Source: Erythrocercus mccallii (taxonomy: Eukaryota; Chordata; Aves; Passeriformes; Dicruridae). From it: 64,000 nucleotides of DNA. Where the stretch lies: assembly GCA_013397435.1 (NCBI GenBank), contig VZRG01002336.1:1-64000 (forward strand). The letters are read 5' to 3'. Positions 35,801 through 49,912 of the stretch are shown piece after piece. How positions within the stretch are numbered: the stretch's first letter is position 1; every line of letters begins with the position of its first letter. The notes beneath the pieces were generated by a model. That model saw only the letters and a program-made list of their open reading frames with translations. It did not search any database and had not been told where the DNA came from. A program made the position numbers and the translations under genes.

Positions 35801-37551
35801 CCCACATATATATATACACGCAGCTGTGGCAGCTCATGGTGGGTTTTTTCATGGTATTCCATCCTTTCAGTTTTATTTGAGTATGTATTATTCTGTTGCC
35901 ATAACATGCTGATGATATACAATATTTGTATAAAGATTCAAATCAATGTTTATCACATCACAGCATTATCATTCAAAAGGTAAGCACTAATCAATAAATC
36001 ATTAATCAAGAGAGAAATCAATTATTTGAATTTGTTGTTCTCCCCTCTAATACTTTCAAAGGGAATTGCATTGTTTAAATGAAGTTTGATCACTTTAGGA
36101 CTAAATGAGCCTGATTTAATGCATCGGATAGTAGTCAGCATAGTATTCATCATGGGACTAATAGTAGAAATGCACAATTATCATATATATTATTCAGTTG
36201 GCTGAAACTTCTTATTCATTAAATATATTTCATTCTATAAAAAAATATTAGGGGGTGAGGGGTTTGGGGTGTTATATCAGGTTTCAAGTTGAATGAAATA
36301 ACTTTTTTAAATACAGATAAAATTATTCATTTCAAGTTGGAACCCTTCATGTTCAAAAAGCTTGTTGCATGAAAAATGAATAGAGTTACTTTGAAATAGA
36401 AAAATTTGCTCTTTAAAAAAGGGGTATATTCAATCTAGTTAATGTTAAGATGTGTAACACTTCTGGAAAAACTAGAAAAGTTTTCCTTGGGGGTTCAATC
36501 TTTGACTGAAAAAAACAGAGGAATAGACATAAAAATGTGACTACTAATCAGCTCAATATTTTCTTTTTTTTTCACTGATAATCAGTTCTTAATTTCCTAA
36601 TTGTATTTGGAAGAATAACCTCCACCATTCTCTCTCTGGTATTATGTGTACGTTGAAACTGCAGGAAGGTCCCGATTTGCATTCTCCGAACCTGTTCAAA
36701 TCATGAGAAATCCATGTGATCTCCTGCTTTGGAAGATGGGTTAAATGAATGAGACCCTGGATTTCAGATGCACCCTTAGCCCTCCTGATTTCCTAATTCA
36801 CCAGCAACAAAGTGGTCATTGCTGATGACACAGGGAATTCCTTGTGGTTTAAAAAAACAATGACAGAATATCCACCAGGAACCACAGAGCATTAGCAGTT
36901 GCTTTCACTCGGGATGAGTGTCCTCTATTGATTGGTTTTCATTGCCTGAGCTCAATAACACTTTTATTTATAATGACATAGTTTACAATTGCTTATTTAT
37001 CTGCTGTGTGTTAAGATGAGCTTAGAATCAAATTATCATATTTACCAAAATGGCAAATTGGATTCTGGATTCTTGTAGACAATATTTTATGCCCAGACAT
37101 ATATAACAAAATTCAATAGAAAAGAAAAAAAAAAATACCACATTGGCCTTGAAATTTTCCAGTCTCTGCTCTTTGATGTCCCCATGACTGAGATGATGGC
37201 TTCCTCTCTGCACAGCTTCTGATCCATCCTGATGGCCCTGTGAGGAACTTTATTTTCAGAATTTTACCTTTCCTATAAGATTCTACCTTCAAATGTGAAT
37301 CTACAATAGGGGCTGAAATCAGCACAGCTCACTGTGAGTTATTTGCTTGACAGATCAGATGTAATCTAGACTGGGTCCATGAAGTAGTTTCACAAATGCA
37401 GAGACAAAAAGAAACAACAAAGATTGTTAAAGCTGTGAAGCTCTGGCACAGCAGGTCACTGACTGAAGTCACCTAAATTGCAGTGGGGAGGGATGACTTT
37501 AGGTTTCCCCTCTTGTTATAGCTGTCATACTCTGCCCCATGGGAGAAAAAT
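29812..37551. other. Long unique non-coding stretch
   Basis: A+T-rich throughout, with a TTTA/TTAC-rich patch at about 35715-35765. The longest open frame is 164 codons (34899-35393, plus), but it has no ATG near its 5' end and no recognisable domain. I see no LINE, LTR or RNA gene here. Confidence 0.4.
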
Positions 37552-37768
37552 CCCAACCAACCAACCAACCAACCTACAAAAACAAACAAAAAACCCCACT
37601 AAAACCACAAGACAAACAAATAAAGAAAAAATTTAAAAAAGACAAAAAGAACAAAACCAACCAAACAAAAAAAGAACAAAAAAGAACCCAAAACCAACCA
37701 AACAAAAAAAGAACAAAAAAGAACCCAAAACCAACCAAACAAAAACAATCAAACAAACAAACCCCCCA
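37552..37768 (+). repeat. A/C-rich low-complexity tract with 37-bp minisatellite
   Basis: Opens with about six CCAA units (37553-37574), becomes an AAAC/CAAA-rich stretch, and from 37653 to about 37746 contains a 37-base unit (AAAACCAACCAAAC, then A-rich, then GAACCC) repeated about two and a half times without change. Asn/Lys/Pro-rich and Phe/Leu-rich open frames here are artefacts. Confidence 0.93.
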
Positions 37769-40700
37769 CATTCTTACCTATGTTTTCTCTTAAATAGAAG
37801 TGGAGCTATTTTGTGGCAATATCTCTTCAGCTGTTGTACATTTAGGATAATCATGGGTAACCCATGTTACCAATGCAACAAAAGACAGTATCATTTCTTG
37901 CACTTGCAGCCTCTTTACAGGACTAGAGATAACATCAAAGTAACTCCTCTATAAATTAAGCTGCTGGTAATAACTAAGACTGGAGTGAAAAAACCCCAAA
38001 CTTTTAATTTTCTGATTCATATCTTCAATCAATCACAACATGGTGCAGTTGTGTTTTAGCTTGTTCGCTCAACAGAGATACCTCCATTGTGTTGATTGAC
38101 ACAGTGCCATTGTATTTTTTCTTGACTTTGAAGGTAGTTTTTACAACATTCAAGGTGCATAAGTTAACAGAAGAGCAGTGTAGTAGCATTTCAAGATAGA
38201 AAGGGGCCATAAAGGTGCAGAGAATGTATAATCTACAATAACAGGAAATTACAAATTAATTGCTCCCATACCTAGTTAGTCCCTCTGTACATTTTTCTGA
38301 ATATGACAGTAAAACATTAAGTGTTTACATACCATAAAAAGTTAATGGATGATAGAGTTAGCAAATACTATAATATTCTCAATAAGATTATTTTAGATAT
38401 GATTAGGCTGAAATTGAGATGCAAATACATATACAGGATTTCTGAGCTGTAAAGACATTATTTGGAGAACTGTGTTTGGTCTAAATCAAGCAAAGACAAT
38501 GAGAAAAAGATATGGACTTCTAAGTACATGTAAGGAACATAAATACAATATTGGCAAGGTTAAAACACATTCCCTGAAACCTCTCTGTACATGAGCTGTT
38601 TCAGACCTGTCATTTGGGTTCAATAGAGGCTGTGTAGCCACTCTTTATGAAAAAGTAGTTATGTGGAAACTTCAAAGCACAGACATGCCAAGTTTCCTTT
38701 TGCTGTCTATGTAGCTGTCTGCACGCACTGATTGCTACGGGTTACTGTGCCTTTTTGCTGAATTAATTCCATTAAAACCAAGTATTTTAGGAGTCTCCAA
38801 TCCTGCTTTGGAGAGGATGTAGTTATATTCCACATGTTGATGCTCTTTTAACTGATGAGTTGCTATGGAAGAACTTCCTGAAATTTATTACCAATAATTT
38901 CACAGTGCACCTCACATCATCTTTTGGCATCTGTGTTTACCCATTAATAAAATAGGGCAATTATATGTTACAGGATCTCTATGAGTTCAGCTATCTAATA
39001 ATATTAAGATTTTCTTAGTGTTATAATTTTTTCTCAGTTGTTTTTTTCTGGAGCAAAATTATTTCTTTCTTTTTATCAAATAAGGAGCTTTTGTGAGATT
39101 GTCTCATTTCCCAGATTTTACAGTAAGAAAGCTAACATATAGTGTCTTTTTTTCCATTGTATCCTTCCAGTTTCAATGACAGTACTAATCACATTGATCA
39201 AGTTTACCTAGTATACTGGAGAAAAAGAGGCGAGTCACAGAACAATCCTTCATTATCACCTGAATAAATATATTTGGCTTCTTGGACTACTCTGTTTCCA
39301 CTCTGTGGTAGAAAATATGGATGTTTTCAAAGACAAATGATACAATTGTAAATCAAGCTTCTGATATTGGTTAAATGAACTCCTACAGCACACCTTGTTC
39401 CTCTTCACCAGCCACAAAGAGGACCTAGGGTGACCAGCTCATGTAGGTGAGATGAATTGCACCCTAAGATCAGTAGAGTCCTGATCATGGCGGATTTCCC
39501 TATATCACACAGCCTTCAGGTGCTCCCCAAGGAATTTCTCCTGGAAATGTCCCCAGGTGATGAAGTTTATAAAGTCAGCCTCACCAAGCAAGGGTAGAGT
39601 CTGTCCAAAGGCCTCTATCCAGTAGCACGTAAGGTGACTTGGGAGAAAGATTAAACTTTTTAAAAAGCTTTGCCATGGATACAGAGTTTCCACTTCATTT
39701 AGATGATCCAGTCAGAAAGAAGAAATAATATGGAAAAAAAGGTTGCAGTTTTATGTTAAATCCTGTAGAACTTCCCCATGAAAAGATAGCAAGGGTGTTT
39801 CTATACTAGAAGGCATTTTGCCAATTAAGATTTACTGTGTTGTCTTTACACATGGGACTTGCTGCCGTTCTTGTTACCACTGAACTCTCTCAGGCACCAG
39901 CAAACATCTTATTATGATCAAAAATCCTTGTCATTAATCCCATTACATTGTTTTCAATAAATTCATCAATGGATGATCTCACCCTGCCTAATCTCATTAG
40001 TTTAGATTATTTCATTTCTAGATATCCTTATCATAATCTTACCATCACAACCCTTGGGAAGTTTGGCAGCAAAAGTGCTCTCATATGTGTTGGATTTGTT
40101 GGTTGCTGGTTTATTTGCTTTTTTTTTAATTAATATTTCACAATTTGATAAGAAGGTTAACATTTAACCCTCAACTGCCTCTGGTGAGACAAAGAAAAGC
40201 ATGGAAATGACTCAATAGATGACTGTATACTATGGATCTCAATTGCCTCCACTTGGTAGGATTCTGATTTTTAAAGATTTGCTTCTGTGCACTGCCATTT
40301 TTCCCAGTTATCTAGACAGAGGCATCATTTGCAGTCAGCTGAATCCTTGACTGTTTCACTTTGTTTTGATAGAACCTGCTCAATTGTACTGAGTAGTACC
40401 TTTCCTCAGAACAGACTCAAAATTCCAACTCTGAAAATATTATCTGAACTGCCAGCTAATATTGAATAAGCGTGAACTCCATCAAAGACTTCTTTAGGAA
40501 TAAAACCCCACAGTCTTCCCTGTATCTAATGTTCATTTTCTGCAGGTGTTCTAAAATACAGTAATGTTTTATAACACAAGAGTAATTTCTTTCTTTCTTT
40601 GCAAGGTAGGTAAAGGAGGAAAAGCTACTGATATTGCACATGCTTTATAAATGAAGATAGCAGTCATACTTGTTGGAGCACGAGGCTCCATGTGAAGCCT

Positions 40701-43700
40701 AGGTCTGAGTTCATGTTTACCTTAACAGATTCAAAACAGACCTTGTGGCTCCTATAGGGAGCTCAGCAGACACCAGATTACACTACATTAAATTTAGCAC
40801 TTCTTTTTTTGGTGGAAATGGTGAAGCTGATGTGAAAATGATTCAAGTTTTTTGGGTTTTTTTTTTTTGAGTCTGAAAGAGACATCAATTGAATGTAGAG
40901 TTCACAAATCTACTGTGTCAGATGCCGGCTCTGGGAAGGAGGTAGATCTGTGTGTTCATCTCTCTTTCAAAGGCTGTTTATGCACTTTATCTAATGACTT
41001 TTTCATGTAAATTATCTCCCTCTGAGTTAGATTAGAGCTCTTGGACTAATAAAATGAGGTTAGGTACATATTAGTATGTGGATATACTCCTCTGCTCCTC
41101 TGAGGTCTCATAACATTATTCATGAGTTTATGAATGACCACAGTCTGTTCTGAGTCTGTTTCCAGATCCCTTGTATTCCCCAAAAGAAGCTTTTCTGAAT
41201 ATTTATATGTCCTTCATGATTCAAAATGGGTCTTTATTCTTTAGCCATCCAGTCACTAATTGAATATAAACTGACCAGTCTGGGGAGAGTACCCTATGAT
41301 ACAGGTAAAACGTGACATAAAATGTACATTTTGTAGTGAGCAGGTGCATTCATGAATGCCTCATACTTGAGTAACTGTTGGTCAAAGCTGCTTAGTAAAC
41401 GTATATAAATAAATCAATTTTTAAAAATCAATACTGGGTTGCAAACAATTTCTAAGAATAAAAGTACATACACAAAGTATTCAGACCACTCTGCAAGGGA
41501 GGCTACTCTTGGACTTAAAAACTCATTGGAACAAACTTACAAATTATTCATGAGCTCACTTAGCCCCAGGAATTTAAATAAGATGATCACAGTCAACTTG
41601 TACAGCTGTGTGAGATAAAGATAATATGTTTTATTCTTTAGTGCAGTTGCACAAATCATTTGCCATGTGTTTCCAGAACTCTTGTGGATTTGTGGTGAGA
41701 GGAATACTGGTACAGAATCTTTGCATTAGTAAATGTGGTCTACTAGTGCTCATGGTTTGCAGATTTTGCCTTCACTGCTATCAAACCAATCAATTCATCT
41801 ATCAACTACTGGCATAAACTTCCATTTTATATGCTTCCATGACTTATATTTCTGCTTTTATTTCCTCGGACTCATTTTTGTGATCTCATTTTCTTAATCT
41901 TAACAATAGTTCTTCATCAGAAATCTACACCTTCTTATGGAATGGTGTCACTAGTATTCCTCTGAGTCCTTCCTTCCATCATCCATCCATCCATTGATCC
42001 ATCATATGCCACCTCTAATAAGAACCTCTTACTACTTCTCCACAACTCTTCCTTTTTTTCCTGTGAAGTTCAGCAGTTTCCAGAAAACCAGTGTGGTGAC
42101 CGTGCACTACTCTGAATCCTAGTACAATCCAATGTGGAGAACTGATGTGTTCCATGTGCCTTTGGTGACCAGAGAGTTTCCAGTGCTGCACAATGACTTT
42201 ACCACAGGCAGACAGTGGTCAAAGCAGGATGAAGTGTCAGCACTCCAGCAAACTGTCAAATCCTTATCCAGCTACAGCTGAGTCCAAGAACCTTGTCCAA
42301 GAATTAAGAGCTAACCACATGCATGAAGTCTCACTTGCATGCATGAATACAGGTCAACCATCACTGCATATGAAATAGAGATTTTGGGAAAACAAAAGTT
42401 ATGCATGAATGATTGACTTTCTGGCAAGAAAAACCTTTTTTCCTTCCAATGGGTTACTGAGTTTGCAACAGCTGTGTTGCAGGCAAGGGGATTTCTCTAA
42501 TTTGCTGGGCTCAAGGCTTGTTGGCATTTCTGTTGTCCTGAGAAATCCTCCTGGATAAGGAGAATATTTGAGTCCCAAGGAGAAATTAGGTCTTCAAGGG
42601 GCTATCTCTCCAGATCATAACCCTCTTCCACAAGGTAATTCATGCACCCTTTGCTTGAAAATGGAAGCTGAGATGGAGGGAGAAAAGATGTAGACAATTG
42701 TCACTCAGGCTATCTGTTTCAGAATCAAATGTCAAAAAGATAGTAAATATTCCTTTTTTCCGTTGATGTTTGCCTTCTGCTAATGAGTTGGGAATATATG
42801 GTAAATAAAAGTGTTATTTTCTTATTGGAAACTCTGTAACTCCTTGGCAAGGCCTTGTTCTGCCATTACCCAGAATCTCAAACTGGTTTTAAGGTATCCA
42901 GAAAATGTAGAGTTTTTACTCCTTTAGTTTACCAGAAGTTGAGAACATGTCATATCATTGTGAAATCAGCTGTCTCCCTGTCATACTGCAAGACTGTAGA
43001 GAAAATGCTTTATCTTTGAGAACCTCATGTGAGTTTGTTATAGGAGTCAAAATGTCACGTGGACCCCTGTCCGTGGTTTGAAAGTGTAATAAATACTGTA
43101 GTCCTATGAGACACTCATCTGACAACATAAATCGGCAGCATTAGTATGTTTTTAAAATTTAATATAATCCCCATATTAGCATATATTTTGCATTATTTAG
43201 CACAATTTTCATATTAACATACAGAGATTCAACAATCGTCCAAAGAGCTGACCTGTTCAGGTGGAAGAGGAACTACATAAAACAAATGAGGGTGTGTATC
43301 AATACTCAGTCAAAAAAAAAAAATTGGGGTGGTCAGTCATTAGTTAGTTATATTAATTACACTTCCACTAAACAAAATCAGTCAGTATTTAGGCTGAAAT
43401 TGAGCGGTGTTCAATAAATGCACTCTCTGACCTCTGTGGCAGTGTGATACATTCATGGAAGTTGTTTATCCTGTGAAAAGCAGGAGTGTAACCTGTTCTC
43501 AGGAACAAGCCCAGTAAAGATTAAAGGAGTAATTAAAGACCAAAACTTCATGTTATATACCATAAAAACCTCTTAAAAACATTTGCTATAATGCAGCTTT
43601 ATATTATAAATAGACTGAAAACTAGGTTGGCTGTCCAAGAACTCTGTTTTCAGATATATTGCTGAACTGAGAGTTTTCATTGGGTAATTAGCTGTGGTAG

Positions 43701-45249
43701 AACAGATTTCTGCACCTTAGGTTGATTTAGTCCTTGGAGTCCCCATTTCAGTTTCTGAAAAGAAAGCATGCAATTAATTGCTCAGCAGCCTGACTGGAGA
43801 GTTGTAAGGAAACTACAAGTTAATATCCTTTAAGTGCATTTGAAAAACCTTCTGTGTATGTAAGCCAAACAAGAGATCAACACACAGGAAAAAAAAAAGG
43901 CATATTTGTGCTCTGGTTTACTCATGCAGGACAGACCACCACGCAAAGAGTGTGACCCCAGGAGGTGAAGAAATGCATTTTTGCAGTTGTGTTGCTAGCT
44001 GGGAGTTTGCGGGCAAGAAATGTGTCTGCATTGTGCTGGGGGTCATCAGTGTATGAAATAAAGTTTGTCTTCAGTCCCTGTGGGTTATTGAGATGTGGGA
44101 AAAACAAATAAACATCTCACACCTGACCCCTATACTTGCCTTGCAGTATTCAGATCAGTGAAGGTGAATTTCTCTGGTTTAACTATCAGGAAAATAAACA
44201 GTTTGTGAATTCTATGTAAAAATAGTATAGAAAGACATGAGTAAGTATTTAAACTTTCCCACCAATTGTACAATTGTGCTTTTGTGGGCACAGGCGCATA
44301 GTTGTGACATCATCTGCCTGGTCTGTGTACAGTCATGGTTTTCAGAGGAAACACACAGTGTGTAAGATTCATCATGGGTGTGAAGCTTGGCATGGTCAGG
44401 GCCTTTGTTTGCAATCACTCACAGTCAGGAAAGGAGAGGGAAATGGAATCTCTCTTTTATTATAAAGGCACTACTGGGGGCAGCACTGTAATGTACAATA
44501 AATAATAGTACCAAAGTAAAAGTCTTCTATCTAACAGTCTGTTTGGTGTGTGAAACACTTCATTTAAGCACTTTCCTTTGTCCACAAATCTTTGAAAAGC
44601 CATTTTAATGTAAAATCTGACAGCATTCATTCATCTTCTCCAACTAAATTTTGCCATTTCAGGGCTACAAAGCAAAATTTCAAGACTTGATTTTCAATGC
44701 CAGAGGAGGTCACATCAGAGGAATATAGTGATCTCTTTAGGCCCTAAGGTGTAAGAAAGAGAATATGCATTGTGTCTTTTATGGAAAAAAAAAAAAGAAA
44801 ATTCTAACACAAGCACAAGCAAAGCCTTTTTTCTATCACATATAACACCAAGAAAAAGTAGTGATCTGGTAATCTGTGGGTAAGAACTCTGTTTTCTAAA
44901 TACATGTCAGGAAGGAGATGGCAGGTAATGAACAATTTCATCACTTTTTCTGTATCTCTTTTGTTTTGTTGTTTTTATTGCTTTTGTTACTATTATTATT
45001 ATTATTTTAATCTTTTCCTTCTCTGCCTTAATGAATGACCCATATCTCAACACACAAATTTTACTGGGTTTTTTTTTTCTCCATAACTCTCTCCCCCACC
45101 CCACAGAGAGGGAAGAAGACAGAAAGAATCTGTGTGGCATTAACTGCCAGGCTAAATCACATCAGGAACTGCAATGATTTTATTCACAAAAAATATCAAT
45201 ACATTCTAAATAAGTCCCATCCTGATTAGATGAAAACCGTAATCCCAGC
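37769..45249. other. Long unique non-coding stretch
   Basis: A+T-rich. It contains a short CCATCCATC patch (about 41967-41995) and a (TTA)n run at about 44990-45007. No open frame exceeds about 80 codons and nothing coding is recognised. Confidence 0.45.
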
Positions 45250-45626
45250 ACAGGCTGGAGAAGAGACGCTTCAGGGCAACTTAACTATGCCCTTCCAGAC
45301 CTGAAGGGGGCTGACTAAAAAGATGGAGAGAGACTATTTGCATGGGCATGGGATGACAGGACAAGGGGGAATGAATTCAAACTGAAAGACAGTAGGTTTA
45401 GATGGTATATTAGGAAGAAATTCTTCCCTGTGAGGATGGTGAGGCCCTGGCACAGGTTGCCCAGAGCATCTGTAGCTTCCCCATCCCTGGAAGTGTCCAA
45501 GGTCAGGCTGGATGGAGGTCTGAGCAACCTGGGATAGTGGAAGGTGCCCCTGTCCATGGCAGGGCAATTGGAACAGGATAATCTATGAGACTCCCTCCAA
45601 CCCAAATTATTCTATGATTCTGTGAA
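45250..45626 (+). mobile_element. CR1 LINE 3' end, contiguous copy
   Basis: CAGGCTGGAGAAGAGACGCTTCAGGG leads into a diverged ACCTGAAGGGGGCTGAC, then GATGGAGAGAGACTATTTGCA, GACAGGACAAGGGGGAATG, TAGGAAGAAATTCTTCCCTGTGAGGATGGTGAGGCCCTGGCACAGGTTGCCC and the common 3' end to ATTATTCTATGATTCTGTG. Its unbroken passage from the GAATGG block to GAGGCCCTGG makes it the internal reference showing that the CR1 at 14957/17349 was interrupted. Confidence 0.93.
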
Positions 45627-48600
45627 ATGGCCAAGATGAGATGAGGAAGTGGGGCCAACTTAAAAGTTCACCCAAGAGTTCATGTACTCATTTTCATATC
45701 TGCTACATGGATCCTTGTGGGAGGCATGTGAATGTGGGAGGGTAAAATAGCCTCTAGCAAGCACCCCAGTACGATTCTTGTTCTGTAGAAAACTTGCCTG
45801 TACAACTATTTCTTTTGGCTTGAGGCTCCACAGCTCTGAAACTTCTTATGAAGAGGGGGAAAAAAAAAGGAATAAAATAAGATAAAGAAAGTATCCCTAA
45901 GGGCCTTGTTCCATGATTTGAAAGCCAATTTTTAGCATCACACATAACTTTCAAGATTAGATGCCTCAAAGAAAAATAGAGTTCAGAAAGTTTGGGGTTT
46001 TTTCTCCACAGGAAATGTTTGGAAGTTTCATGAAACTGTGTGTGGGGACTGCTGTCAAGGGGGAAGGGCAAGCCCCAAAATACAGAAGTGTAAAGCAGGA
46101 AATGTTTTTAAAAATACAGTGTTGGGCAGCTGCCTTGGAAGACAAACATATTTCAGATCTGAAAGGTTAGAGTGCTTGTCCCACCATTTTAATCATGGAA
46201 ATGCTTCAGACAACTGACGTCTTGCAGTGATACTGTGCCTCATTTAGATCACTTTTACAGCTGTTTGGGCCAAAGTGAGTCAATTCAGTTAATGAAACTC
46301 CTCCTGATTTACATCATGGTAAGTAGACTTGAAAGCAATCAGAGAGAGTAATTCTGGCAAAAGCAGTTTCACATGATACTCCATTAACCTACATTCACAC
46401 AAAAATGCTATCCCTTTCTCTTCTCCCTTTAATTTCTATTATGTTTGGTTCTGATTCATGAGGCTGGAAGTTGGTTCATTCCTGTCTTCACACTTAAATA
46501 ACATTACAGATGTGTCACTGTGAAACCCTACATGGATTGCTATTTTTCTCCCACTGAATTGCCACTTGGAAACAATGTTGGATGACAGTTGTGGACATCA
46601 AAAATTGCTGGAAATGTGAGGGGAAATTTAAATTCTGAACTCAATCCAGCCTTTAATATTGTGCCAACCTTTGTCATCAGTTACTTAGCAATAGATATGC
46701 ATTCTACTAGAGAAAAATGCCCCGTGGTATTATCTCAATATACACAGGCTGTAATTATCATATGGCACTACAGAACATGGCTACAACATGAGCCTTTGTA
46801 GTCTTTGGGGTTTTGTCTACTAGAGCCCTTTTGGCTAATAAAACACAATTTGGCACCCAGTGTTGAAGAGGAGGTCCAAGGCACCTTATTCATACAGTTC
46901 TTTGTGCTTGGAGATTTTATTTTGGGGGGTTGTTTTTTGTTTGTTTGTTGGGTTTCTTTTTTAATTTTGTTTGTTTTCTTGTGTTTTTTTAATGTATCTG
47001 TGTCATAATAAGTCTAGGCATCATAGTTCCCAGGTGCTATATTGCTGCAAAAATCTTCCACTGCTCTTATGGTTCTCACTGGGGTTTCTCCTTGCATGTA
47101 AATATGACCAGTGGGTCATTAGTGATAGGAAGAAGATAAGAAACTGTCAGAAGTAGCATTGTCACGCGTTAGAGCTGGCTTGTGGCAAGCACTGCACATG
47201 GAAACAGGGCTTCTCTGTGTATTTGTATGAAAGAGACAAAAGAAAGGGGTGATATAAAGATTCAAGGGGAGTGGGAATACTTAAAAGCACATAGTAGAAG
47301 TAGTGTGTCCGTAGAAAACAGTTATTTCAATGTTATTTCAATAATAACTACTTCCATGGGAGTATTTCACTATTCGCCACTTGCAGAGAGTCTCTGTTGA
47401 CAAACATAAGTGCCTTAAGTCCTCAGGTCCTTGGCAAAATAAAGAAAAAATATTTTTGGCAACACACTAACCCCTTACAGGGAAAAATTCATTTAGTAGA
47501 AATCATTTTGAAATATTTTGGAAGCTGTTCTGCACCAAGAAACTTATTTTTCATTTCAGTGAGAGAAAAAATGGACATTTGCTGAAAGCAAAACAAACCA
47601 GGGTAAATGTTTTTAGGCAACACATTGCCTTTTTCGCACCACAGTTTCCTTAAAACATTGAAACAATGACTTTCTAATGCTGAACTTATATTTTATAATT
47701 TATGCTGCTTGATTACTTTTGGCATTTCTTTCCATGAGAACAATGAGGGGGTCAGTCAATTTTATGTTTGTTTCTATTGGCTGCCATTATTTATTCATTA
47801 GTTCATTTATTTGTGTCATGCTGGCAATATGCATGACACTATACAGATAAGAAAGCATTGACAATCCACATGCAAATGCAGAAAAGGAAGTTACAATTCA
47901 ACATGAGCAATGTGACTGACTGTCTTGCCAGCTGTAGTAATAATAAAAATTCTGGGGTTTGGTAACTTTTTTCATCCCTTTTCTCACGGACATCAATGAG
48001 ACTTAGCTGGGGTTTCTGCACTGGCACCAGCATGATTTAGTGACAATCTATGGGAAAATGGGGAGACTTATGGCTTAATAGGGCTATTATGAAAAAAATT
48101 ATTTGACATTCCTGAAAGGGTAAGAAACTACAGAATTCTCTTTGTCCCTTGAGGTCCAAAACAAGCAAGCAGTACAATGAATGTAAAATTTTATAGAACA
48201 ATGATAAATATTTAACATTGAGACACTAGGAGTATCTGAAAGTCCTGCTTGGGAGTCACCACAGTCATAGCTGGAACTTTGGGAAAAAATTCCTATTGTT
48301 TGCTCTAGCCATAGCACAAGATGTCAAGTGAAATGACCTTGCTTTTAAACACTCTGCCAATATGGTACTATTTTCTTCTAACTTTTTAAATTTTCCCCCC
48401 TCTATTTCTTCCTTTTTTTTTTAATTTTTTTAGATTAGTAACTTTCAACATATATTTCACAATTATAAGTGGGCACTAAAGTCACAAGAGGACTGGATTC
48501 ACAAACCTAGCCTTCTACAACCTTTCCAGATTACACAGTCCATTGTTTAAGATATAATTTCCTCAGGGTGTTGGAAACTTAAATTCACAATTAAACTTCC

Positions 48601-49472
48601 AAGCAAAGAGGAAATTTAAACTCCAGTCTTCTTCCCAAATGATTATCCTGGTCATTTGAGCTAAGACACAAAATTTCTTTGACACGTCTTTTTTAAAACA
48701 TTGTTGTGGCATCTGAATTCCTTCATGAGTCTGTCACTCCAGTTTGAAAATACTGTATTTACTAAGGTGCATTTTGTACACTTCTAGTTATCCTTCAATT
48801 CTGCTTCCCATCTGACTCAGTATAACCCAAATATGTGAAAACTTTAAGCTGAAACACTGCCTTCAGGAAATAAATGCTTTCCTGAAGAGAAACTGTTCAC
48901 CATGCTACACTCCAGGCTCAGTCCTGCAATGATTTATGTCTACACTTAATTTTGCACCGGGGTAGCTGCTGAAGTCAGAGAGACTTCTCAGAGTTCAGAA
49001 AGTTAAGCACATACTGAAGATTTTGTGTGATTGAGCTGATGAAGAAGGATTCTGTGATTAACAGGCAGTTCAAAGAGATGAGCTGTTTGAGAAGCAGCCT
49101 GTTGAGCACACACAGCCCTTCAGCATCCCTTAGTCCAGCCATCAAACCACATCTATTTCTTGCTGTGCTTAGGAGAGCTATAGCAGAAATGGAATAGTCC
49201 ATAAAGAACTGAAGTGCCTGAGAACCCTGTGGTTTCCAATTGACTGGATTTGTGCTGAAGCTGCTCTTTCCCTCCACGTTACCCACCCATATGCTCTGTG
49301 TCCAGTCTGGCAGAGAGCTGACACAGCAGGAGGGGCCTAGCATCTGATTCCTGGCAATTAATGTTTGGGCTTTGTACCCCAAAAGAACAAGTGCCTCCAA
49401 ATTCATGGACTTCAAAACGTTCCCAGGTTGTCTTCCAAAGTGCATTCGTGAGAAAATGCATGTGCTTATATA
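45627..49472. other. Unique non-coding stretch with a T/G-rich tract
   Basis: A+T-rich. At 46917-46990 there is a TTTG/TTTT-rich low-complexity tract, compositionally the reverse complement of the 37.6 kb tract. No coding feature is recognised. Confidence 0.45.
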
Positions 49473-49912
49473 GGGCTGCAATGATGGTGGAGGGTCTGGA
49501 GGGGAAGCCATGCAAGGGATGGCTGAGGGCACTTGGTCTGTTCAGCCTGGAGGAGACTGAGAGGGGACCTCATTGTGGCCTTCAACATCCTTGTGAGAGG
49601 AAAAGGAAGGGCAGCACCAATCCATTCCTCTCTGGTCACCAGTGACAAAACCTGAGGGAATGGCTGAAGCTGTCAGGGGAGTGTTAGGTTGGATATCAGG
49701 GAAAGATTCTTTCCCCAGAGAGTGCTCAGGCCCTGCCTAGGCTCCCCATGGAATGGACACAGCCTCAAGGCTGCCAGAGCTCTGGAAGCACTGGGACAGT
49801 GCTCTGAGGCACAGGGTGGGATTGTTGAGGTGTCTGTGCACGGTTAGGAGTTGAACTCAATGCTCCTTGAGGGTCCCTTCTGAATCAGGACATTCTATTA
49901 ATTAAATTAAAT
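49473..49912 (+). mobile_element. CR1 LINE 3' end
   Basis: AGGGCTGCAATGATGGTGGAGGGTCTGGAGGGGAAGCC, TTCAGCCTGGAGGAGACTGAGAGGGGACCTCATTGTGGCCTTCAAC, GTTAGGTTGGATATCAGGGAAAGATTCTTT and GGAGTTGAACTCAATG...GAGGGTCCCTTCTGAATCAGGACATTCTAT follow the CR1 type that ends in AACTCAGGA-TATTCTGTG. The tail is replaced by ATTAAATT repeats. About 65% of the remaining element parallels 12430-12881. Confidence 0.9.

Noticed and set aside
37539..37793. Lys/Asn/Pro-rich and Phe/Leu-rich frames on opposite strands
   Set aside because: Products of the A/C-rich low-complexity tract.
46820..46880. AATAAAA followed by TTTGGCACCCAG, resembling an LTR end and primer-binding site
   Set aside because: No LTR body or retroviral genes adjoin it, and the primer-site match is short and imperfect.
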